Source: Phycisphaerae bacterium
Lineage (GTDB): Bacteria > Planctomycetota > Phycisphaerae > Sedimentisphaerales > Anaerobacaceae
Direction of reading: 5' to 3'
Length of the DNA: 63,490 nucleotides
Assembly (NCBI GenBank): GCA_028714255.1
Contig: JAQTMR010000012.1
Coordinates: 1-63,490 of the forward strand
In this document: piece by piece, positions 56,257-63,490 of the stretch
How the letters are laid out: each line of letters opens with the position of its first letter
Position numbering within the stretch: the first letter of the stretch is position 1
Position numbers and translations under genes: made by a program
The notes under the pieces: model-generated
Databases searched by the model: none
The model's input: the letters and a program-made list of their open reading frames with translations, nothing else
Told to the model about the DNA's origin: nothing

Positions 56257-58776
56257 TTAGTCCTGAGGGTAAATAATTATCCGGTCGTGGATAATAGTTA
56301 CTAAATCATTTTTGCCGTCGCCGGTTACATCGGCGACTTTCAGCTCTCGCGGCTCAACAGTGGTTTTGGCACGCTCTTCACTATCGCGGTAGCTTTTCTG
56401 CTCAAATATCTTGAAACGCATCGCAGGAATCGGCTTTGTATCACTGTCAAGCGCAAGAATTTCGATATGATTGCGATTGTATTCGACCATAATAATGTCA
56501 ACCCGGCCGTCACCGTTGATGTCCCCTGTTGTCAGGTTGCCATACATACCGTCTTTTATTTTTGTCTCATAACTGAATTGCTGCTGCAAATTCATCGGCA
56601 GGAAACTGCCGCTCGGCGGCGTCATAAGCGCAAATTTATCGCCGTCGAACAACAAAACGCTTCTGGCCTCGCTGCCTGTAAGAGGCGCAAACAACATTTT
56701 CGGATGCTTCGCCGCTGTATTCCATGTACCGATGTCTAATTCTTTTTCAAACCGGTAGGTATTATCGTCACCGGTTTTGAGTATCTGGAGCTGTCCATTC
56801 TGGCCGTCCAGCAGCAGGATAGCGGGACGGCCCTGAGAACCTTTGCCGTCGATATCAAAGGCGGCAACTGCCGATACTTTATTTTCCGTTCCCTTTGCAT
56901 TGTATTGGTCTATTATGCCCCAGCTTTTACCATTCCCGCCTTCAGCGAGGTCTCGCCGCTCCGCGGCGGATGCGAAAACCAGGCTCCTCGCGAAATTCTT
57001 TTGTGCAATCAGCAGTTCCTCGCCGAGTTCGTCGTCCACATTAGCAACCGCTACCGAGCCGAGTGTCGCATCCTTAATCAGGCTCGCCTGTGCATTTGGC
57101 GAATCAACAACTTCAAATTTCCTCTTCTGTACCTGCCGAACCAGTACAGGAAGTTCGTATTTGACAAATATCAAAACGTCTTCCAGACCATCCTGGTCAA
57201 CGTCAAGAATTTTTAGACCATCCGGGTCGGAGGTAAGCTCTTTAAGCTCTAAAGCAAACGCGGCATCATCGAGCTTTTCGGTATTCTTAGACCTCTTGTC
57301 TTTCGGCTGTTCAACCGCTTTGCCTGTCCCGCCCAGGTTATAAATTACCCTTAAGTCTCTGACATCATTAACATCTTTGGATATATAAAGACAGTCGATA
57401 TCGCCATCGTGGTCAACATCGGCAAGGTCCATCGCCACCGGCTCACCGATGATTTCGACCGGTTGCGGAAAGGACAATCGGCCATCTTCGAATTCGGCTT
57501 TGCCGATTATCTTTTCCTTAACGCTCAAAACTACCAACTCAGCTTTACCGTCCTTATCGATATCCGCAGCAGACAAACTTTCAATGTCGGCAAAAGCAGG
57601 GAACTTCACCGGCTCAGCCAGTCCGAGTCCCGCTGTTTGTTTATATAGAATAATCTCCGCGGCTACGGGGTCGCTTATCGCAACATCAGCTAAACCGTCA
57701 CCGTCTAAATCACCGACTACTAAATCCCGCTTCGTGCTTGCCTGGCCCGAAGTAAGAGGATAAAACAAAGTGGGCCAATCACTATCTGTTTCTTTTTCAG
57801 GGGTAAATTTATAGCAGGTCAGCCGTTTGCTTATCGCATCGACAATCAATACTTCATCGCCGATTTGGCCATCTACATTACGAAGCTCCAATGCCAAAGG
57901 CCCTTCGATAAAAAGCCGAACTTCCGGGCCTAATTGACCCATTTCAAGACCAAACCGCACGTGTATCGGTTTTTCGCGGTCATTCGTTACAAGGACAAGG
58001 TCGTTTATATTATCGCCGTTCAAGTCGCCGACCTCTACGCCCAGCGTTAGTGCGGTGGTGGGATATTTTACCGGCTCAGCCAGCGAACCATCTTCTTTTT
58101 GCAAAATAATATAAACCCCATCTCGGCCGGCCAGCGCCAGGTCATCGGCACCGTCGTTATTCAAATCGGCACACACCAGCGCATTGGCGGTTACAAGACC
58201 ATCATCTATCTTTATTTTTTTTCTTGTCCGCCAGTTCAAAATTGTTGGCTTTCCAGATTCAGCCTCGCCTGCTTTCTGCAATATCACATACAAACCCTTC
58301 GGCCCGCCGTAAAAGGCCAAATCCGTCATCCCATCCGAATTCAAATCTCCGCAGACCAAACTGAAAACCTTCTGTGAAACCGCTACAATCTCCTGCCGAA
58401 AACGGGTAGGGGGGCTGATTATATTTATGTCAACGTCATTAGGGTCAACAGCAACCGGCGTTTCACCCGGGGTGACAGTTTCTTTTTGGAGCCACAATTC
58501 AATCCTGGCTTTTCTGTCGTTAACGACAGCGATATCGTTTCGGCCGTCGCCGTTGAAATCAGCAATCCTCAATCCCCCTATACCCCACTCCAGTTTGATT
58601 ATCTCCATCTCGCCAAACCCATAGTATCCCGCCAAATTATCGGGGGCGACCGGTTCGGCGCCGGCACTGTTTAAGACTGCACTTCCAGTCGGAAGTCCGA
58701 GGGACAAAATTACGATTGCGATTATCGGGACTACGGCAGGGCGTTTGCCCTGACGAGTTGTTTTAATTAACTGCAC
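56257..58776 (-). CDS. Large FG-GAP/VCBS-repeat secreted protein
   Basis: 839 residues from GTG at 58776, chosen because GGAGG lies eight bases before it; the ATG at 58791 has its ribosome site too close. Signal peptide at about 9-40. The body is a string of FG-GAP/VCBS repeats of form VxDLNGDGxxDLVxxxxD, e.g. GIGGLRIADFNGDGRNDIAVV, GDLDGDGLADVAISD and NLTTGDINGDGRVDIIMVE, which bind Ca and fold into beta-propellers. Predicted surface or periplasmic protein; no enzymatic motif seen. A dispersed repeat encodes the segment ASAAERRDLAEGG near residue 600. It is followed by the family 9 glycosyltransferase. Confidence 0.85.
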   Translation of the reverse strand: MQLIKTTRQGKRPAVVPIIAIVILSLGLPTGSAVLNSAGAEPVAPDNLAGYYGFGEMEIIKLEWGIGGLRIADFNGDGRNDIAVVNDRKARIELWLQKETVTPGETPVAVDPNDVDINIISPPTRFRQEIVAVSQKVFSLVCGDLNSDGMTDLAFYGGPKGLYVILQKAGEAESGKPTILNWRTRKKIKIDDGLVTANALVCADLNNDGADDLALAGRDGVYIILQKEDGSLAEPVKYPTTALTLGVEVGDLNGDNINDLVLVTNDREKPIHVRFGLEMGQLGPEVRLFIEGPLALELRNVDGQIGDEVLIVDAISKRLTCYKFTPEKETDSDWPTLFYPLTSGQASTKRDLVVGDLDGDGLADVAISDPVAAEIILYKQTAGLGLAEPVKFPAFADIESLSAADIDKDGKAELVVLSVKEKIIGKAEFEDGRLSFPQPVEIIGEPVAMDLADVDHDGDIDCLYISKDVNDVRDLRVIYNLGGTGKAVEQPKDKRSKNTEKLDDAAFALELKELTSDPDGLKILDVDQDGLEDVLIFVKYELPVLVRQVQKRKFEVVDSPNAQASLIKDATLGSVAVANVDDELGEELLIAQKNFARSLVFASAAERRDLAEGGNGKSWGIIDQYNAKGTENKVSAVAAFDIDGKGSQGRPAILLLDGQNGQLQILKTGDDNTYRFEKELDIGTWNTAAKHPKMLFAPLTGSEARSVLLFDGDKFALMTPPSGSFLPMNLQQQFSYETKIKDGMYGNLTTGDINGDGRVDIIMVEYNRNHIEILALDSDTKPIPAMRFKIFEQKSYRDSEERAKTTVEPRELKVADVTGDGKNDLVTIIHDRIIIYPQD
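56946..56970 (+). repeat. CGAGGTCTCGCC-type palindromic repeat, copy B
   Basis: CGAGGTCTCGCC (56946-56957), seven bases, GGCGGA (56965-56970). Within the FG-GAP gene, in frame. Confidence 0.6.
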
Positions 58777-58795
58777 AATAAAATCCTCCATTTCC

Positions 58796-58822
58796 TGTCA
58801 TTCCTGCGTAAGCAGGAATCCA
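58796..58822 (-). repeat. 27-base palindromic repeat, copy 3 (variant)
   Basis: Plus strand TGTCATTCCTGC-GTAA-GCAGGAATCCA; the minus strand reads as a variant of the repeats at 33911 and 40290. It lies in the leader of the FG-GAP gene, a few bases from its start. Confidence 0.75.
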
Positions 58823-58965
58823 TTTCACAAAACAGCAATATTACCCCCTTGCCACGGTAATATCAACTGATTTCGCCGGACACCGATGTTTTTGAAGTAT
58901 TCTCTTTTAATCTAATTTCCGTTAAGCTAAAATCTTTAACTGATATTTCAATGAAAGGTGTGATT

Positions 58966-59349
58966 ATGAAAAAAGCTGCGGTTATTTCTGTATTACTTTT
59001 GCTGGCAGTCGGCTGCACATCTTCGCTCGACCGCGTTAGAACAGCAAACAGACGGAATCTCCTGAAACTTTCTGTGGGTATGAGCAAAGAGCAGGCGATG
59101 GCGGTTATGGGCCGCAAAAGCGGCGGCGGAAGGTTCGGCGAGCCGACGGTCAACAGCCCGTATAAAAGTGAAACCCTGCAAAGCGGAGAGAAAACCCTTG
59201 ATGTACTCTACTATTACACAGATATAGAAAGCGCAATCTATTCGGCTAACCCTTCAATTATCACAGAAGATGAACTGACGCCTCTTGTTTTCGACAACGG
59301 CAGACTTATCGGCTGGGGAACAAAGTTCCTGAAAAATATCAGGAAATAA
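58966..59349 (+). CDS. Small lipoprotein, DUF3192/SmpA-like
   Basis: 127 residues from ATG 58966, with GAAAGG about seven bases upstream; an in-frame ATG at 58951 precedes that site. Lipobox LLLAVGC near residue 17 is good, with Cys as lipidation site. LLKLSVGMSKEQAMAVMGRKS resembles the SmpA/BamE-type helix, and TPLVFDNGRLIGWGTKFL near the C terminus is the DUF3192 end block. It is probably an outer-membrane or periplasmic lipoprotein. No functional assignment exists for this group as far as I can tell. Convergent with the TPR gene, 14 bases away. Confidence 0.75.
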   Translation: MKKAAVISVLLLLAVGCTSSLDRVRTANRRNLLKLSVGMSKEQAMAVMGRKSGGGRFGEPTVNSPYKSETLQSGEKTLDVLYYYTDIESAIYSANPSIITEDELTPLVFDNGRLIGWGTKFLKNIRK

Positions 59350-59363
59350 AGTGATAGAAATAT

Positions 59364-60968
59364 CTATTTCAATGCATCCTCAATAGCGGCGAGCAGTTCA
59401 CTGGAAATCTCGGCCCCCAATTGCTCGGCTATCTTTATATGGCGCAGCGCAAGGCCATATTTTTCTAACCTGTAAAATGCAAATGCCAGTCCGTTATGCG
59501 CATCACCCATTTCGGGGTTAATCTCGACCGCTCTTCTGTACTCGGCCACCGCCTGAACGTATTGTCCGTCGTTGGAATATGCCGCCCCGAGATTATAGTG
59601 AATCGAAGCATCTTCAGGCATTATCCGGGCAGCTTTTTCGTACTGCTCGATAGCTGTGTTGTAATCCTGTTTTTTGAAATATACATTTCCCAAGCTCACC
59701 AAAGCAGCCACCATATCAGGTTTAACAGCCAGTGCCTTTTCGTATGTTTGAATCTCGTCATCAGTCAAATTCAATTTGTTATAACAAAGAGCCAAACCGT
59801 AATAAGCCTCAGCAAAATTGCTCTTGGTCTCAATGGCTTTCGTATATTGCAATATCGCCTTTCCATATTCACCCATTCGGCTGTACACATCGCCCAATTG
59901 CTTGTACAAATTGGGGTCCTGTGGGTCCAGCATAACCGCCTGTTTCAATTCTGATACGGCTTGCCCGAACTTTTCCTGTTTGTAATATATGCTTGCCAGA
60001 TTTTTGTATGCATCCGTAAAGTTCGGGTCCAGTTCGATGGACTGTGTATATTGCAAAATCGCATCATATAACCGACCTTTTTGGGTATATGCGTTTCCGA
60101 GGTTGTTATAGATTTTAGCGTTGCCGGAGTCGATTTCCAAAGCCTCTTCGTATTCGCGTATCGCGTCGTTTATTTTGTCTTTCTTCAGGTAAATATTGCC
60201 TAAATTTATACGTGACTCAGCGAGTAACGGATTTATCTCAACCGCTCTTTCCAGCGCCAGCATTGCCTGGCCCGTATCGCCAACTGCATTGTAGCTGCTG
60301 CCAAGATTATTGAAGAAACAGCCTAATGTCTGGATTTTATTCAGGCTCACCATATAAATGCCGCTGCTATCCTTCGGCACCTTGAATTTAGTTGTATAGT
60401 GTTCGTCATCGGCGTACCCTCCCTTGCTCGTAGTCTCAATATTGAATCGCACCTGTCCGTCATCGTATCTAACGAAAAAATGCCCCGGCACAACCACGCC
60501 ATACAAGGGCAGGCCAAGCCTTTCACCAAGCGAAAGGTAAAGTATCGAAAGGCTCAGGCAATACCCCCGCTTTTTGTCCATTACCGTGTGCAGAAATAAA
60601 TCATTCGGGTCATTCGCGTCCAAAACCGCCTCAAATCCCAGCTCATCGAACAAATACTCGTTTATCACCGCAATTGCTTTATAGCTTGTTTGCAGCCCCT
60701 TTTCCTCAAGTCTTGAACGAATCTCAAGAGCCATATCATCAAGCTCGGCGAGGTATCTCCTGCCCTCTACCATATCGCTCCACTGCTCCGAGACAATCAA
60801 CACCGCCGTAGCCAAATCGACCTCTTCAGCATCTAATCGCAGGACCTGCTCAATCGACCGTGCATACAACCCGTCCCTGCCTTCGTTGGCCAGAGGCTCG
60901 GCCCGGCAGAAGGGTACCCAGGCAGTAAAAGACAAAATACAAATGATTATCAGAAAAATTCGTCTCAT
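59364..60968 (-). CDS. Secreted transglutaminase-like plus TPR protein
   Basis: 534 residues. Signal peptide at about 1-23 (IFLIIICILSFTAWVPFCRA). Residues about 45-215 resemble the SirB1-type transglutaminase-like domain: TVMDKKRGYCLSLSILYLSLGERLGLPLYGVVVPGHFFVRYD has the Cys and His positions of the fold. From about 220 come nine or so TPR repeats (AESRINLGNIYLKKDKINDAIREYEEALEID, AKIYNNLGNAYTQKGRLYDAILQYTQSIEL). The combination is common in planctomycetes. Function unknown; protein binding by the TPR part is the safe inference. Confidence 0.82.
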   Translation of the reverse strand: MRRIFLIIICILSFTAWVPFCRAEPLANEGRDGLYARSIEQVLRLDAEEVDLATAVLIVSEQWSDMVEGRRYLAELDDMALEIRSRLEEKGLQTSYKAIAVINEYLFDELGFEAVLDANDPNDLFLHTVMDKKRGYCLSLSILYLSLGERLGLPLYGVVVPGHFFVRYDDGQVRFNIETTSKGGYADDEHYTTKFKVPKDSSGIYMVSLNKIQTLGCFFNNLGSSYNAVGDTGQAMLALERAVEINPLLAESRINLGNIYLKKDKINDAIREYEEALEIDSGNAKIYNNLGNAYTQKGRLYDAILQYTQSIELDPNFTDAYKNLASIYYKQEKFGQAVSELKQAVMLDPQDPNLYKQLGDVYSRMGEYGKAILQYTKAIETKSNFAEAYYGLALCYNKLNLTDDEIQTYEKALAVKPDMVAALVSLGNVYFKKQDYNTAIEQYEKAARIMPEDASIHYNLGAAYSNDGQYVQAVAEYRRAVEINPEMGDAHNGLAFAFYRLEKYGLALRHIKIAEQLGAEISSELLAAIEDALK

Positions 60969-60995
60969 TGTTTAGTTTCGCTAAAAACCTAAAAA

Positions 60996-62450
60996 TTACT
61001 CTATAACCGCCTCAATCTCAATCGGCACACCGATGGGGCGTCGTTTAAATAAATCTATCTCCATCCATTTATTGCTCTTGAATCTCCATCGGTTTGCAAA
61101 CGCCACGACGATAATCTTAACCGTAGCCGTACCCCACGGCCCCAAAGCGCCGAACTCCGGGAAAAATGTTATCATACAAAAGCCGCCCAATCCCATTATA
61201 ATCGTCGAACCCAAGGCCTCAACAATCGCCAGCCATAAAGTATCGCCCGCGCCGCAAAGGGCATGATAGTAAATAATCAGTATGCCGTCGAAAACCTGAA
61301 AAACGGCCGCAAAAATAAAAAGGCTAATCCCTATACGTACTACTTCTTTATCGTCAGGAGCCCAAAAGGCCATCAAGTTATTCCTGAATATAAAAAAGCA
61401 AATCCCCACCAGACCCATATAAAGCAGGGCAACCCGCAGACAGGTGCTCGTTTGCTTGATTGCTATATTTTTCCTGCCCTGGCCGATTGACTTACCCACC
61501 GCCGCGGTCAAAGCGGTCCCAAGTCCCGCAATCGGCATAAATGAAACGTTCATACATGAAAACACCGCGCTCGTCGCAGCCAGCGATTCCTTGCCGAACC
61601 TGCCGACCAGCCCGAACAGAATTATCCCCCAGAACGCCATATTCACGAAAAATCCGAAACCGGCGGGAAAACCAACCTTAAACAAATCCACCATCTTCGC
61701 TAAACTGATTTTCATTGTTCTTCTGCTCGCGAAGTTCGAGTTTATCTCGCCGCCCAGAAACATCGCCATCAATATACCGGCGTTGATAGCCATGCCGATG
61801 AATGTCCCCCATCCCGCGCCTGCGATACCCATTGCGGGAAATCCGAAATTGCCGAAAATCAATACGTAATTCGCCGCGATATTGACCGTCTGCCCGATTA
61901 TCGCCGCGTACATCGTAATAACCGGCCGATGCACCCCCATAAAGAATTGGCTTGTCGCCCAGATAAATATCGCTATAAACTGAGCATAGAGCATAATTCG
62001 AAAGTATATGACTTCTAAATTGACAACGGCAGGCTCATGCCCCAGCGTCCTAAATATCCACGGCGCCGCGGGCCAGACGATTGCTATCAGCAGCGTAAGA
62101 TAGGCAAGGCCCAGATATATTGCCTGCCAGCAATAATTCGAGCAGTCTCTTGTTTGGCCCTTGCCAAGACTTTGGCTGACAAAAGTATTGACGCTTGTCA
62201 TCACGCCCAGCATAAAGCACGCAGGCACGAAACTTATAATACCGGCCGGCAGAATCGCAGCTAATGACTCCGTCCCCAGACGCGAAACCATAAACCTGTC
62301 AACGAACTGCATAACGGTAAAACTTATGTTCGTAACGACCATCGGGCCGGCAAGCTTCAGCATATATTTGAGCGAAGTCTCGCCCGTGGCTTCGCCCCGA
62401 GGCGAGTCCGCGATTTCGTTCTGTAAGAGTAATGTCGGTTTGTCAGTCAT
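60996..62450 (-). CDS. MATE-family multidrug/sodium efflux protein
   Basis: 484 residues, 12 predicted membrane helices. KLAGPMVVTNISFTVMQFVDRFMVSRLG is the first-helix block of the family, GAGWGTFIGMAINAGI and GFPAGFGFFVNMAFWGIILFGLVGRFG lie in the middle, and the second half repeats the pattern. It exports cations or drugs in exchange for Na or H. The N-terminal stretch DSPRGEATGETSL is encoded by a dispersed GC-rich repeat (62373-62410) and looks inserted. It overlaps yggU by eight bases. Confidence 0.93.
   Translation of the reverse strand: MTDKPTLLLQNEIADSPRGEATGETSLKYMLKLAGPMVVTNISFTVMQFVDRFMVSRLGTESLAAILPAGIISFVPACFMLGVMTSVNTFVSQSLGKGQTRDCSNYCWQAIYLGLAYLTLLIAIVWPAAPWIFRTLGHEPAVVNLEVIYFRIMLYAQFIAIFIWATSQFFMGVHRPVITMYAAIIGQTVNIAANYVLIFGNFGFPAMGIAGAGWGTFIGMAINAGILMAMFLGGEINSNFASRRTMKISLAKMVDLFKVGFPAGFGFFVNMAFWGIILFGLVGRFGKESLAATSAVFSCMNVSFMPIAGLGTALTAAVGKSIGQGRKNIAIKQTSTCLRVALLYMGLVGICFFIFRNNLMAFWAPDDKEVVRIGISLFIFAAVFQVFDGILIIYYHALCGAGDTLWLAIVEALGSTIIMGLGGFCMITFFPEFGALGPWGTATVKIIVVAFANRWRFKSNKWMEIDLFKRRPIGVPIEIEAVIE
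62373..62410 (+). repeat. CGAAGTCTCGCC-type palindromic repeat, copy C
   Basis: CGAAGTCTCGCC (62373-62384), one base different from the cores at 55753 and 56946, then GGCTTCGCCCCGAGGCGAGTCC. Within the MATE gene N-terminal region. Confidence 0.45.
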
Positions 62451-62748
62451 TCTGTTTCAAATCCAGTTTTTCCATTAAGGTATCAGCCGAGATGCCCAAA
62501 ACCCGCACTTGTTTTACAGGATTGGTTTGGCCTGAGATTATGCTGATTGCGTTTTTTTTTACGCCGAGCTTTTTTGCCAAAAATTCGATAAGACACTGAT
62601 TGGCTTTGCCTTTCTCCGGCGGGGCTGCGATTTTAACCTTCACCATTCCATCGAGCAGGCCGGAAACAACCGTTCTGCTGCTGCCGGGTACAACCTTCGC
62701 CGTGAAAACCACACCCCCGTCAACGTCCTGGGCAGGCCGATTATTCAA
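62443..62748 (-). CDS. DUF167/YggU-family protein
   Basis: 101 residues from TTG at 62748, which has GGGAG five bases upstream and starts inside the preceding gene. VVFTAKVVPGSSRTVVSGLLDGMVKVKIAAPPEKGKANQCLIEFLAKKLGVKKNAISIISGQTNPVKQVRV is the YggU fold with the PPxxGKAN motif. The frame could run to 62808, but family length (about 95-100) and the ribosome site favour this start. Function of the family is unknown; small soluble protein. Confidence 0.85.
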   Translation of the reverse strand: MNNRPAQDVDGGVVFTAKVVPGSSRTVVSGLLDGMVKVKIAAPPEKGKANQCLIEFLAKKLGVKKNAISIISGQTNPVKQVRVLGISADTLMEKLDLKQND

Positions 62749-63046
62749 TGTTCTCCCGCAAATTTGTGCCGATTGCCGACTGCACGTATTTTTCAATCTG
62801 CTCGGCAAGGTCGTTCAGTGATGGAAGCTGGAAATCCTCATAATGGCCGGGGATAAAATCTCCGTCCAAAGCCTTTTTGAAGATTTTAAGACGTATAACC
62901 GAGGGCTGCGAGCCGTCAGCCTTGCTGAAATCGCTGTCTTTATGCTCGGTCATCTCGACCCGCCAGTCTTCGCTTATAAAGACCAGGCACTTGCCCGTAA
63001 AAACCGCAGTCGGAAAATAATCGCGTAATAATTTCAGCGTTTCCAT
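62741..63046 (-). CDS. Unknown small protein
   Basis: 101 residues. VFTGKCLVFISEDWRVEMTEHKDSDF, then RLKIFKKALDGDFIPGHYEDFQLPSLNDLAEQIEKYVQSAIG, is a plausible folded mixed alpha/beta protein. I do not recognise a family. It overlaps the YggU start by eight bases, so the two are coupled in translation and may act together or simply share an operon with the MATE gene. Confidence 0.6.
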   Translation of the reverse strand: METLKLLRDYFPTAVFTGKCLVFISEDWRVEMTEHKDSDFSKADGSQPSVIRLKIFKKALDGDFIPGHYEDFQLPSLNDLAEQIEKYVQSAIGTNLRENIE

Positions 63047-63101
63047 ATAAACGATATGGTATCGGATTCAGAAGAAAATTCAATCAAATACTTTGGTTAG
63101 C

Positions 63102-63144
63102 CCCGTCATCTTGCTTGTCGCGGCGTAGCCTTGGCAAAGACGGG
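63102..63144. repeat. Imperfect palindrome with CCCGTC/GACGGG ends
   Basis: CCCGTC (63102-63107) and GACGGG (63139-63144) pair, with further partial pairing inside (TTGC with GCAA). GCGGCGTAGCC lies in the loop. Confidence 0.4.
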
Positions 63145-63181
63145 CCTCTCTTAAAAAACCTTTACGTTTATAAAATGCTCG

Positions 63182-63209
63182 TAGTCCTTTTGATTAGTCA
63201 AAAGGACTA
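63182..63209. repeat. Perfect 12-bp hairpin
   Basis: TAGTCCTTTTGA (63182-63193), loop TTAG, TCAAAAGGACTA (63198-63209). No T run follows it on the plus strand. Confidence 0.6.
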
Positions 63210-63258
63210 GAACCCAGTCCCTCAAATCCCCAACTTAAAAAGACCTGATTCTTAGAGT

Positions 63259-63292
63259 AGTATATTAGTATATACGCATATACTAATATACT
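63259..63292. repeat. Perfect 15-bp AT-rich hairpin
   Basis: AGTATATTAGTATAT (63259-63273), loop ACGC, ATATACTAATATACT (63278-63292), then TTTT. It could act as a terminator, a protein-binding site or a small mobile element. Confidence 0.65.
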
Positions 63293-63308
63293 TTTGGGCT
63301 TTCACCCT

Positions 63309-63402
63309 CTCTGCGTTCTCGGTGGTTAAAAAACAACAGTGTTAATCTGCGTTAATCCGTGTCTAAAAAATTGTGTCCATTCGTGTTTATTCGTGGTTAA
63401 TT
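63309..63402. repeat. Dispersed TCTGCGTT / TTCGTGG-type repeats
   Basis: Contains CTCTGCGTTCTCGGTGGTTA, GTTAATCTGCGTTAATCCGTG and GTCCATTCGTGTTTATTCG in sequence. Repeats of this loose kind also occur at 36462 and 39568. Confidence 0.45.
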
Positions 63403-63490
63403 TTTCTTTCCCTATCCCCTAACCCCCAAACCCTACACCCTATATTCTTTTCAATCAAAAGCGCCGCTACCCACACACCAAAACCGGCTA

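Larger units (their letters stand above)
63047..63490. other. Repeat-rich non-coding end of window
   Basis: 444 bases to the edge, no gene found. It holds an imperfect hairpin with CCCGTC/GACGGG ends (63102-63144), a perfect 12-bp hairpin (63182-63209), a perfect 15-bp AT-rich hairpin (63259-63292) and dispersed repeat text of CTCTGCGTTCTCGGTGG and ATTCGTGTTTATTCGTGG type (63309-63402). Confidence 0.6.

Noticed and set aside
63182-63235. tRNA gene, because of AACCCAGTCCC after a hairpin
   Set aside because: No acceptor stem, D-arm or anticodon arm can be laid out around it.

Overview
The window reads as chromosomal DNA of a Gram-negative, diderm bacterium, most likely a planctomycete of the Phycisphaerae type. 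That placement is inference from content: a HYExAFE-family protein, a secreted C10 protease ending in GDFDxNGxVxxxDLxxLAxxWL-like dockerin repeats, a PEP-CTERM protein, FG-GAP and TPR secreted proteins, and a mixed type II secretion / type IV pilus locus. Lipid A genes (lpxD, lpxI, a Kdo-kinase-like gene, a family 9 glycosyltransferase) show an outer membrane. No rRNA, tRNA, CRISPR array or intact insertion sequence was found.

Layout. 1-3.0 kb: argH-thiL-tsaE operon behind a good sigma-70-type promoter. 3.1-20.5 kb: one large plus-strand locus for a secretion/pilus machine: pseudopilins (GspG-like, a divergent paralogue, GspI-, GspJ-, GspK- and GspH-like), PilM, PilN, PilO, a PilP/GspC-like protein, a secretin, a TPR lipoprotein, then a signalling block (sensor kinase, single receiver, GAF plus HD-GYP, STAS) and finally the assembly ATPase and the GspF/PilC platform. 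20.6-25.4 kb: rpsO, pnp and an NtrB/NtrC-type pair. 25.4-32.3 kb, minus strand: secreted C10 protease, then hom-apgM-lysC-nuclease. 32.7-40.3 kb: mixed accessory and housekeeping genes (two AT-rich HEPN-type proteins, RluA-family synthase, YkgJ-like protein, hisS, HYExAFE protein, AIGQ-repeat protein, rsmD, CCA-adding-type enzyme). 40.6-45.3 kb: HEAT-repeat protein and a minus-strand FHA / membrane-anchored secretion ATPase / CvpA operon. 45.5-50 kb: thrS-infC-rpmI-rplT-pheS. 50-63 kb: GNAT-YoaP protein, lpxD-lpxI-kinase, caspase-like PEP-CTERM protein, FG-GAP protein plus glycosyltransferase, DUF3192-like lipoprotein, transglutaminase/TPR protein, MATE transporter, YggU and a small unknown protein.

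What stands out. (1) The main-locus ATPase has Asn where the Walker A motif needs Thr/Ser, while a second ATPase with an intact Walker A and two N-terminal membrane segments sits elsewhere between FHA and CvpA genes. (2) One pseudopilin paralogue lacks the Gly required by prepilin peptidase. (3) infC has no usable ATG/GTG/TTG and almost certainly starts at ATT. (4) The ApgM-type enzyme between hom and lysC is a good candidate for the missing homoserine kinase. (5) Several families of short palindromic repeats have inserted in frame into genes (rluA family, HEAT protein, glycosyltransferase, FG-GAP protein, MATE, hisS tail). (6) The caspase-like gene has a long leader with a 7-codon mini-ORF behind a near-perfect Shine-Dalgarno.

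All function calls rest on reading motifs and gene order; no database search was run.
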